From DAIDKA01 sp035503515 (lineage in GTDB: Bacteria > Pseudomonadota > Gammaproteobacteria > Steroidobacterales > Steroidobacteraceae), in contig DATJTJ010000016.1 in NCBI GenBank assembly GCA_035503515.1, positions 1 to 64,000 on the forward strand: a DNA stretch of 64,000 nt, given 5' to 3'. The notes under the pieces were generated by a model that was not told where the DNA came from, did no database searches, and was given only the letters and a program-made list of their open reading frames with translations. The translations under genes were made by a program, and so were the position numbers. Positions 24,461 through 31,367 of the stretch are shown one piece after another (position 1 is the stretch's first letter; every line of letters starts with the position of its first letter).

Positions 24461-25336
24461 ATGACTACCGCTACCGCACTGGTCGCTCCTCAATCAGACC
24501 TGGCCCTGGCCGGGCCGCTGGGAAGCCTGGACGCGTATGTCGATCGCGTCAGCCGGATCCCGGTCCTGTCCCGCGAGGAAGAGCACAACCTGGCCGTCCG
24601 GTACCGCTCGGAAGACGACCTGGATGCGGCCCGCAAGCTGGTGCTGTCGCACCTGCGCTTCGTCGTGCACATCGCCCGCGGCTACACCGGTTATGGCCTG
24701 CCGATGGGTGACCTCATCCAGGAAGGCAACGTCGGCCTCATGAAGGCCGTGAAGCGTTTCGACCCGGCGGTGAATGTCCGCCTGGTCTCCTTCGCCGTGC
24801 ACTGGGTGCGCGCCGAGATCCATGAATACGTGCTGCGCAACTGGCGCCTGGTCAAGGTTGCGACGACCAAGGCCCAGCGCAAGCTGTTCTTCAACCTGCG
24901 CCGCATGAAGAAGAACCTCTCCTGGCTGTCGCATGAAGAGACGGCCGCGGTCGCCCGTGATCTCGGCGTCACGACCGCCGAGGTGAGCGAAATGGAGCAG
25001 CGGCTGTCGGCCCGCGACATGTCGTTCGATCCGACGCCCGACAGCGATGACGAGGAGGCCTCGTACAGCCCGGCGTCGTACCTGCCGGCGCCGGCCGCGG
25101 ACCCTGCCGAAAGCGTGGAGGCGCAGGAGTGGGAAAGCGTCTCGAGCGCGAACCTGCAGTCGGCGCTGGACAAGCTGGACGCGCGCAGCCGTGACATCCT
25201 GATCAGCCGCTGGACGGGCGAAGGCAAGGCGACGCTGCATGAGCTGGCCGATCGCTACAAGGTGTCGGCCGAGCGCATCCGCCAGATCGAAACGCAGGCG
25301 CTGGGAAAGCTGCGGGGCATGATGACGCCCGCCTGA
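24461..25336 (+). CDS. rpoH: RNA polymerase heat-shock sigma factor sigma-32
   Basis: A 291-residue group 3 sigma-70-family protein. It shows sigma 1.2 LDAYVDRVSRIPVLSREEEHNLAVRY, the highly conserved 2.1-2.4 block HLRFVVHIARGYTGYGLPMGDLIQEGNVGLMKAVKRFDP, the RpoH box QRKLFFNLR, and region 4.2 TLHELADRYKVSAERIRQIETQALGKLR. GGGAG at 24452-24456 precedes the ATG. The CIRCE element upstream places this sigma factor under HrcA repression, adding transcriptional control to the usual mRNA-structure and DnaK/FtsH control. Confidence 0.97.
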   Translation: MTTATALVAPQSDLALAGPLGSLDAYVDRVSRIPVLSREEEHNLAVRYRSEDDLDAARKLVLSHLRFVVHIARGYTGYGLPMGDLIQEGNVGLMKAVKRFDPAVNVRLVSFAVHWVRAEIHEYVLRNWRLVKVATTKAQRKLFFNLRRMKKNLSWLSHEETAAVARDLGVTTAEVSEMEQRLSARDMSFDPTPDSDDEEASYSPASYLPAPAADPAESVEAQEWESVSSANLQSALDKLDARSRDILISRWTGEGKATLHELADRYKVSAERIRQIETQALGKLRGMMTPA

Positions 25337-25354
25337 GCCGGCCCTGCCCGGCCT

Positions 25355-26692
25355 TCAGGTCGGCTCGGGCGTCCCCGCCTCTCCCAACGCCTCCGGCTGC
25401 ATGGCCGCGGCCATGACCGCGGCCGCCACCCGCTCGTGAACCTGCTTGTCGAGGGGATTCGGCACCAGATCCTCTCCGGCCGCCAGCGCGATCGCCTCGG
25501 CGGCCGCGATCAGCATGGCGTCCGTGAAGCACGGCGCATGGGCGGCGAGTGCGCCCCGGAACAGACCCGGAAACGCCAGCACGTTGTTCACGCCCTTGCC
25601 GTCGGCCGCGAAGGCCGCACCACGTTCCATGGCCTCCAGCGGATCGATCTCACTTTCAGGGTTCGACAGCGCCAGGATGATCTGGCCGGGGCGCACGCGC
25701 TCGGCGGGAATCAGGTTCCTGACTCCGGTGGTCGCGATCACGATGTCGCAGCAGGCCATGATGTCCTCGAGGGTGGCGCCTTCGGCGCCCATGGATTCGA
25801 TGCGGCTGACGGCCTGCGGGTTGCGGTCCGCCCCGAGTACGTGGCCCACGCCGTAGGCCCGCAGCAGCCGCACGATCCCCGTCCCCGCCGCACCCAGTCC
25901 GATCTGGCCCACCGTGCTCACTCGCAGGCTGCGGCCCAGGCGTCGCGTCGCATTGAGCAGCGCGGCCAGCGTCACCACGGCCGTGCCGTGCTGGTCATCG
26001 TGCAGCACCGGCTTGTCCAGTGCTTGCTTCAGCCGCGCCTCGATCTCGAAGCATTCGGGCGCCGCGAAGTCCTCCAGCTGGATGGCGCCGAAGGACTGCT
26101 CGATGGCGAGGATGGTGGCCACCACGCTGTCGGCGTCCCGGGTCTTGAGCAGGATGGGCACTCCGCTGAGCTCTGCGAGTTCCGAGAACAGCGCGGCCTT
26201 GCCCTCCATCACGGGCAGCCCCGCTACCGCCCCGATATCGCCCAATCCCAGGATGGCCGTGCCATTGGTGACGATGGCCACGGTGGAATCGATGCTGGTG
26301 TAGTCGTGGATCTTGCGCGGGTCGGCCTTGATCGCCAGGCACACCCGGGCCACGCCGGGCGTGTAGACATCCCGCAGGATGTTCAAGGTGGCGATGGGCA
26401 CGCGTGAGACGGTGCGGATCTTGCCGCCCCGATGGCGGTTGAACACCCGGTCGGACTTGCCCACGAAGCGCGCCGTGGGCAGCTGGTCGATGCGCTCGTA
26501 GAGGGAGCGGTTGGCATCCTCATCCATCTCCAGGGTGATTTCCCACAGCGTGCGTCCCTGCTCGCGCCGCAGTGCAGTGAGATGTTCCAGCACCAGCCCC
26601 TCTTCGGCGATGACCTGCAGGACCTTGGCGAGGCTGCCAGGTTGATGCAGCACCTCGACGATGATGATTTCCGGGATCTTCATGCGCTGCAA
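25355..26692 (-). CDS. ACT-domain malic enzyme
   Basis: NAD(P)-dependent oxaloacetate-decarboxylating malate dehydrogenase of about 445 residues with an added regulatory domain. Residues 4 to about 80 are an ACT fold (EIIIVEVLHQPGSLAKVLQVIAEEGLVLEHLTA). The catalytic part follows: NILRDVYTPGVARVC (catalytic Tyr), VTNGTAILGLGDIGAVAGLPVMEGKAALF (catalytic Lys), KPVLHDDQHGTAVV (metal site), and VGQIGLGAAGTGIVRLL (nucleotide binding). ACT domains usually bind amino acids, so allosteric control by an amino acid is likely (inference). A start at 26683 (MKIPE) is equally possible. It is divergent from gcdH, with a 51-bp gap. Confidence 0.9.
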   Translation of the reverse strand: MQRMKIPEIIIVEVLHQPGSLAKVLQVIAEEGLVLEHLTALRREQGRTLWEITLEMDEDANRSLYERIDQLPTARFVGKSDRVFNRHRGGKIRTVSRVPIATLNILRDVYTPGVARVCLAIKADPRKIHDYTSIDSTVAIVTNGTAILGLGDIGAVAGLPVMEGKAALFSELAELSGVPILLKTRDADSVVATILAIEQSFGAIQLEDFAAPECFEIEARLKQALDKPVLHDDQHGTAVVTLAALLNATRRLGRSLRVSTVGQIGLGAAGTGIVRLLRAYGVGHVLGADRNPQAVSRIESMGAEGATLEDIMACCDIVIATTGVRNLIPAERVRPGQIILALSNPESEIDPLEAMERGAAFAADGKGVNNVLAFPGLFRGALAAHAPCFTDAMLIAAAEAIALAAGEDLVPNPLDKQVHERVAAAVMAAAMQPEALGEAGTPEPT

Positions 26693-26743
26693 ATTCTACC
26701 GCGACTGGCGCGGATACCGCCCGAACGGATAGGCTGCGCTGCC

Positions 26744-27916
26744 ATGGACCCGCGTCAGACCCTGGACCCCCTGGATCTGTTCGACGTGCGCTCTTCCTTG
26801 AGCGAGGAGGAGCGGCTGGTCCAGGACAGCGTCGCGCGGTTCGTCGCAGCCGAGGCGGCGCCGCTGTTGCGGGAGTGCTTCGAACGGCATCGGTTCCCGC
26901 GGGAGCTGGTGCCGGGCCTCGCCAACCTCGGGCTGCTCGGTGCCAGCATCCAGGGCTATGACTGTGCCGGACTCAATGGCATCAGCTACGGCCTGATCTG
27001 CCAGGAACTGGAGCGCGGGGACTCGGCGCTGCGCAGTTTCGTGTCCGTGCAGTCCTCGTTGTGCATGCACGCCATCCACGCCTACGGCAGCGATGCGCAG
27101 CGGCTGCAGTACCTGCCGCGCATGGCGCGCGGCGAACTCATCGGCTGCTTCGGACTCACCGAAGCCCACGGCGGCTCGGATCCCGCGAACCTGCGCACCC
27201 ATGCGCGCCGCCAGGGGGATGACTGGATCCTCAACGGTTCGAAGATCTGGATCACCAACGGCAGCATCGCCGACATTGCGGTTATCTGGGCGGCGACCGA
27301 GGCCGGCATGCGGGGGTTCCTGGTCGAGACGGGCCTGCCCGGCTTCGAGGCCACCGCGATCGAGAACAAGATGTCGCTGCGGGCCTCGGATACCGCGGCG
27401 CTGTTCATGAGCGACGTGCGGCTGCCGGCGGATGCGCAGTTGCCCGATGCGGCGGGCCTCAAGGCGCCACTGTCCTGCCTGAACCAGGCCCGCTACGGGA
27501 TCACCTGGGGGGTCATCGGCGCGGCCCAGGACTGTCTGAATACCGTCATCGCCTACAGCAGCTCGCGCGAGCTGTTTGGCCGGTCGCTGGCCGCCACGCA
27601 GGCCGTGCAGATCCGGCTCGCCGACATGGCCCGGCGGATCACCGCCGCGCAACTGCTGTCGCTGCAGCTGGGTCGCCTCAAGGACACGGGGCGGCTGGCA
27701 CCGACCCAGGTGTCCCTGGCGAAGTGGAACAATGCGCGCATGGCGCTCGACATCGCCCGGGACTGCCGCGATCTGCTCGGCGCCGCCGGCATCAGCGCCG
27801 AGTTCTCCCCCGTCCGGCACATGATGAACCTGGAAAGCGTCGTGACCTATGAGGGCACGCAGACCATCCACCAACTCGCCGTGGGCCGCGCGCTCACGGG
27901 CCAGAGCGCGTTCTGA
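26744..27916 (+). CDS. gcdH: Glutaryl-CoA dehydrogenase
   Basis: FAD enzyme of 390 residues oxidising and decarboxylating glutaryl-CoA to crotonyl-CoA in lysine, tryptophan and aromatic-acid breakdown. GCDH features: DPLDLFDVRSSLSEEERLVQDSVARFV, CFGLTEAHGGSDPANLRTHA, NGSKIWITNGSIADIAVIWA, the RYGITWGVIGAAQDC segment typical of this subfamily, RELFGRSLAATQAVQ and the catalytic Glu in VVTYEGTQTIHQL. The frame is open upstream, but the ATG at 26744 matches the family. Reassignment to another short-chain acyl-CoA dehydrogenase is unlikely. Confidence 0.92.
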   Translation: MDPRQTLDPLDLFDVRSSLSEEERLVQDSVARFVAAEAAPLLRECFERHRFPRELVPGLANLGLLGASIQGYDCAGLNGISYGLICQELERGDSALRSFVSVQSSLCMHAIHAYGSDAQRLQYLPRMARGELIGCFGLTEAHGGSDPANLRTHARRQGDDWILNGSKIWITNGSIADIAVIWAATEAGMRGFLVETGLPGFEATAIENKMSLRASDTAALFMSDVRLPADAQLPDAAGLKAPLSCLNQARYGITWGVIGAAQDCLNTVIAYSSSRELFGRSLAATQAVQIRLADMARRITAAQLLSLQLGRLKDTGRLAPTQVSLAKWNNARMALDIARDCRDLLGAAGISAEFSPVRHMMNLESVVTYEGTQTIHQLAVGRALTGQSAF

Positions 27917-27918
27917 CG

Positions 27919-27987
27919 CTAGACCACCACGCCCAGCGACAGCAGCACCAGCACCGCCAGCCAATTGATCAGGGTACGCGCGTTCAT
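27919..27987 (-). CDS. Possible 22-residue single-helix membrane peptide
   Basis: An ATG at 27987 preceded by GAGGGGAAG (a strong ribosome-binding site) opens a frame encoding MNARTLINWLAVLVLLSLG plus three valines and a stop. This is a short polar N-terminus and one perfect transmembrane helix. Such micro-proteins exist in bacteria, but length alone gives no statistical support. It ends 2 bp after the gcdH stop (convergent). Confidence 0.4.
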   Translation of the reverse strand: MNARTLINWLAVLVLLSLGVVV

Positions 27988-28163
27988 GGACTTCCCCTCG
28001 CCTGCGGGCCTACTGCCCTTGCAGACCATTGAGCACCGCGAAGCGGGCGGCGGCGGGGTGCGGAATCGGGCGCGGCGCCGGTGAATCGTGGCAGATCGTG
28101 GCAAGCGTCTTATTTGATTGCCGGATCCTGCCGCCGCGGCGGCGGTTGCAGTAGTCTTGTCGC

Positions 28164-28850
28164 ATGAAACTCATCGCCATCGTCGAAGACGAGCCGGCCA
28201 TCCGCGACAACTACGCGGCGGCCTTCACCCGCGAGGGCTACGCGGTGCGCACCTACGGCAACCGCAAGCAGGCCATGGCGGCGTGCGCGACGCGGCTGCC
28301 GGATCTGGCGGTGATCGACATCTCGCTGGAGGACGAACCGGAGGGCGGCTTCGAGCTGTGCCGCGCGCTGCGCTCGATGTCCGCGGAGCTGCCGATCATC
28401 TTCCTCACCGCCCGCGACAGCGAGCTCGATGCCGTCTCGGGGCTGCGCCTGGGCGCGGATGACTTCCTGACCAAGGACCTTTCGATCCCGCACCTCATCG
28501 CCCGCGTGAACGCGCTGTTCCGGCGTATCGAGGCGCTGCGCAAACCGCAGAGCACCGGCCAGACCCTCCAGCGCGGGCCGCTGCTGCTCGATGGCGAGCG
28601 CATGCAGGTGCAGTGGGAGGGCCAGGTGGTGCTGCTGTCGCTGACGGAGTTCTGGATCGTGCATGCCCTGGCGCGACATCCGGGACACGTGCGCAACCGC
28701 CAGCAGCTCATGGATGCCGCCAACGTGGTGCTGGACGACAACACCATCACCTCGCACGTGAAACGCATCCGCCGCAAGTTCCAGCAGCTCGATCCGAAGT
28801 TCGATGCCATCCAGACCGTCTACGGCATGGGCTACCGCTGGGTGGAATGA
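28164..28850 (+). CDS. OmpR/CreB-type response regulator, dedicated-sortase-system family
   Basis: A 228-residue two-domain response regulator. Receiver: acidic pair Glu8/Asp9, phospho-acceptor Asp52 in LAVIDISLED, Thr82 and Lys104 (FLTKD). The C-terminal winged helix is OmpR type: LSLTEFWIVHALARHPGHVRNRQQLMDAANVVLDDNTITSHVKRIRRKF, ending TVYGMGYRW. By memory the closest family is the response regulator named for the proteobacterial dedicated sortase system; CreB is a more distant relative. The kinase gene follows after 15 bp. No sortase or sortase substrate gene is visible in the window. Confidence 0.85.
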   Translation: MKLIAIVEDEPAIRDNYAAAFTREGYAVRTYGNRKQAMAACATRLPDLAVIDISLEDEPEGGFELCRALRSMSAELPIIFLTARDSELDAVSGLRLGADDFLTKDLSIPHLIARVNALFRRIEALRKPQSTGQTLQRGPLLLDGERMQVQWEGQVVLLSLTEFWIVHALARHPGHVRNRQQLMDAANVVLDDNTITSHVKRIRRKFQQLDPKFDAIQTVYGMGYRWVE

Positions 28851-28865
28851 GCTGATCGGGCACGC

Positions 28866-30830
28866 ATGTCGCTGCGCCTGAAACTGCTGCTGCTGGGGCT
28901 CGCCACCCTGGTACTGCCCTACGGGGGCTACGAGTACGCCCGCGAGATGGAGGCCGCGCTGCGCGACAGCGAGCAGCAGTCGCTGCAGGCCATCGCCCGG
29001 ACGCTGGCCGCATCGCTCCAGGGACGCAGCGACCTGCTCTACCGCATTCCGACCGAGGCGAGCCCGGCGCCGCCGGGGGCGGATGACCTGCAGGCCGTGC
29101 CGCTGCTGGCGGCGCCGTTCCTCGACGGCTACGCCGACGAGTGGCCGAAGAATTCGCCCTTCCGCCGGATCTTCATCGCAGGTCCCCGGCAGCTGTCGCT
29201 GCTGGCCGGCGTGCACGAACGCATGGCGTACCTCCTGATCGAGGTGCGCGATGCGCACGTGGTGTTCGACGCGCCCGGCGCCGATGTCCTGGATACGGCA
29301 GGTTTCGGCGATCGCCTCTGGGTGGCCTTCACGGACGCGGCCGGCGCCCAGCACCAGTACCTCGTCGCCACGTCCGGCCCTGGCCCGGTGCACGCCCGGC
29401 GCATCGAGACCCGGGACCTGGGGCGCCAGGTGGCCATCGATGAACCGCGCATCGTCGGCGGCTGGCAGCCGATGACCGGCGGCTACCGCGTCGGCCTGCG
29501 CATTCCGCTGTCCATGCTCGGCGCGCGCCTCGGAGTGCTGGTGGATGAGCGCGACCACCGCGGCGCCGAACCGGTGAGCTTCGGCACCCTGGACCGCGAC
29601 AGCCTGGCGCCGCTCGGGCGGCTGCTGATCCCCTCGCCGGAACTGAGCGGCTACCTGACCCAGTTCATCCAGCCCGGGCAGCGGCTCACGGTGCTCGGCA
29701 CCGACCAGGCGGTGCTCAGCCAGGTCGATGCGCTGTCGGTCGCCACCGAATCCGGCGCGGAGCGCGGACTGCTCACGCAGTTGTACCGGCGGCTGCTGCA
29801 GCGCCCGGCCGATGCGAAGGTGGTGCGCGCGCAGGCGCCCATCGCGGGTCTGGATCGCCGGCAGACCCTGGGATTCGTGGAAATCACCGAGACGCCGGAG
29901 CGCTCCCAGGCCCTGCGCGACAAGGCGCTGACCCAGTTGCTGGATTTCACCCTCGTCACCAGCGCCATCGCGGTCACCCTGATGTTCGGCTTCGCCGCCT
30001 GGCTCGCGGTGCGGCTGGCGCGGCTGCGCCGCGCCAGCGAGTCGGCCCTCACCCGTGAGGGGCTGGTGACCACGTTCCCCGAAACCGACGCACCCGACGA
30101 GCTGGGGGATGTCGCCCGCAGCTTCTCGATGCTGCTGGGGCGGTTGAACGAATACACCGGGTACCTGCGGACGCTGGCCGGCAAGCTGGCGCACGAAATC
30201 CGCACGCCGCTGACCATCGTGCGCTCCTCGCTCGACAATCTCGAGTCCGAGCCGGTGAGCGCGGAAGCCCGCACCTACCTCGACCGCGCCCGCGAGGGCA
30301 GCGAGCGCCTGAACGCCATCCTGCTGGCGATGGGGGCGGCGACCCGGGTCGAGGAAGCCATCCAGAACGCCGAGCGCTCCCGCTTCGACCTGCGGGCCCT
30401 GATGGACAGCGCGGCGGGCGCCTACCGCACCGGCTTTCCGCAGCGGCGGTTCGTGGCGGAACTGCCCGCCGGGCCGGTGCCGTTCACCGGGGCGCCCGAC
30501 CTCATCGTGCAGATGCTCGACAAGCTCATCGACAACGCGGTGGACTTCAGTCCCGAGAACGCAACCCTCACCCTGCGGCTGCTGGCCGAAGGCAGCGCGG
30601 CCGTGATCGAGGTGGACAACCCCGGCCCGCCCCTGTCCGGTGAGGGCCACAGCCACCTGTTCGAGTCCCTGTGGCAGTCCCGTTCGGGTGCCGACAGCCG
30701 TCCGCATTTCGGCCTCGGGCTCTACATCGTGCGGCTGATTGCCGAATTTCACGGCGGCAGCGCGCAGGCGATGAGCCTCCCCGATGGCAGCGGCGCACGC
30801 TTCCGGGTATTATTGTCAAGTGCCAGCTAA
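28866..30830 (+). CDS. Membrane histidine kinase with a CBM9-like sensor
   Basis: A 654-residue sensor kinase. Layout: helix 1 (4-20), a periplasmic sensor in which residues about 85-225 look like a CBM9/DOMON-type beta-sandwich (FLDGYADEWPKNSPFRR, YLLIEVRDAHVVFDAPG, DRLWVAFTDAAGAQHQYLVAT, EPRIVGGWQPMTGGYRVGLRIPLSMLG), helix 2 (359-381), HAMP, phospho-acceptor His443 in KLAHEIRTPLTIVRSSLDNLE and an ATPase domain with DNAVDFSPENATL and FGLGLYIVRLI. The fold suggests sensing of an envelope or extracellular carbohydrate-like ligand (inference). It works with the response regulator just upstream. Confidence 0.85.
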   Translation: MSLRLKLLLLGLATLVLPYGGYEYAREMEAALRDSEQQSLQAIARTLAASLQGRSDLLYRIPTEASPAPPGADDLQAVPLLAAPFLDGYADEWPKNSPFRRIFIAGPRQLSLLAGVHERMAYLLIEVRDAHVVFDAPGADVLDTAGFGDRLWVAFTDAAGAQHQYLVATSGPGPVHARRIETRDLGRQVAIDEPRIVGGWQPMTGGYRVGLRIPLSMLGARLGVLVDERDHRGAEPVSFGTLDRDSLAPLGRLLIPSPELSGYLTQFIQPGQRLTVLGTDQAVLSQVDALSVATESGAERGLLTQLYRRLLQRPADAKVVRAQAPIAGLDRRQTLGFVEITETPERSQALRDKALTQLLDFTLVTSAIAVTLMFGFAAWLAVRLARLRRASESALTREGLVTTFPETDAPDELGDVARSFSMLLGRLNEYTGYLRTLAGKLAHEIRTPLTIVRSSLDNLESEPVSAEARTYLDRAREGSERLNAILLAMGAATRVEEAIQNAERSRFDLRALMDSAAGAYRTGFPQRRFVAELPAGPVPFTGAPDLIVQMLDKLIDNAVDFSPENATLTLRLLAEGSAAVIEVDNPGPPLSGEGHSHLFESLWQSRSGADSRPHFGLGLYIVRLIAEFHGGSAQAMSLPDGSGARFRVLLSSAS

Positions 30831-31029
30831 CGCTCGGATGTCGCTGTCGTACCACGGCCACATGCGCTGGGGGGCGAGTACGAGTACCATCCGGCAAACT
30901 GGACTGTGTCGGGAAGTTTGAATAAAGCTCTGTTTTAGTTGTTGATTGCTGCGATAGCAAAAGGCCCCTGCGCACCCGAGGTTACTAATTCTTAATCACG
31001 GTTGATGCGCAGAGGGTACAGATTGTGGC

Positions 31030-31296
31030 AGGCAAAGTAAGAAACTCGGGCGATTAACCATAGGCACGGAGGGTCGTCTCTACTTGTGAGGGGGCCAACA
31101 GCGGGTAGCGTGAATTGGCACGCAGTCTGCATTTGACAGACCGGAGTTGGTTAGCTCCACCGCCAAACCGTTTGATTGAGACCTGTGTTCGACGCGACGC
31201 GAAGCGCGCTTTTTGCGCACTTGGCCGGAGCTGACAGCGATTGACCCGGTCGGTGATGACACCACGTACAAGCCCCGCTCACGCGGGGCTCTTTTT
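31030..31296 (+). ncRNA. Candidate structured non-coding RNA
   Basis: The 537-bp gap between the kinase gene and the GGDEF-EAL gene has no credible reading frame but holds several hairpins on the plus strand: GTCTG/CAGAC (31125-31129, 31137-31141), GGAG/CTCC (31143-31146, 31155-31158), CGCG-AAG-CGCG followed by CTTTTTG near 31197-31214, and a perfect terminator at 31271-31296. A terminator with no upstream gene on its strand after 30830 suggests a separate short transcript, although it could simply end the kinase mRNA. It does not match 6S, SRP, RNase P RNA or tmRNA as I know them. The 5' end is a guess. Confidence 0.35.
31271..31296 (+). terminator. Rho-independent terminator
   Basis: Perfect 8-bp stem AGCCCCGC (31271-31278) / GCGGGGCT (31283-31290) with loop TCAC, followed by CTTTTT. 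It is oriented for plus-strand transcripts: the end of the two-component operon or of the candidate RNA upstream. Confidence 0.88.
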
Positions 31297-31367
31297 ATGT
31301 GCCGCCGGCTGTTTGAATCCGTCAGCCAGGGGCGGCTCGCATGCCGCAATTGATCGCATCCCGCGCC

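Noticed and set aside
26432..26743. Upstream extension of the glutaryl-CoA dehydrogenase frame
   Set aside because: The added residues are the complement of the malic enzyme's ACT domain; family length and N-terminus fit the ATG at 26744.
28110..30752. An 880-residue frame on the minus strand
   Set aside because: Antisense of the response regulator and kinase, which show clear family motifs; the translation has only low-complexity Arg/Gln/His composition.
31100..31300. A tRNA, 6S RNA, tmRNA or RNase P RNA in the 31-kb gap
   Set aside because: GTTCGA near 31187 looks like a T-loop, but the flanking stems do not pair, and none of the conserved cores of the other RNAs is present. Kept only as an unassigned candidate.
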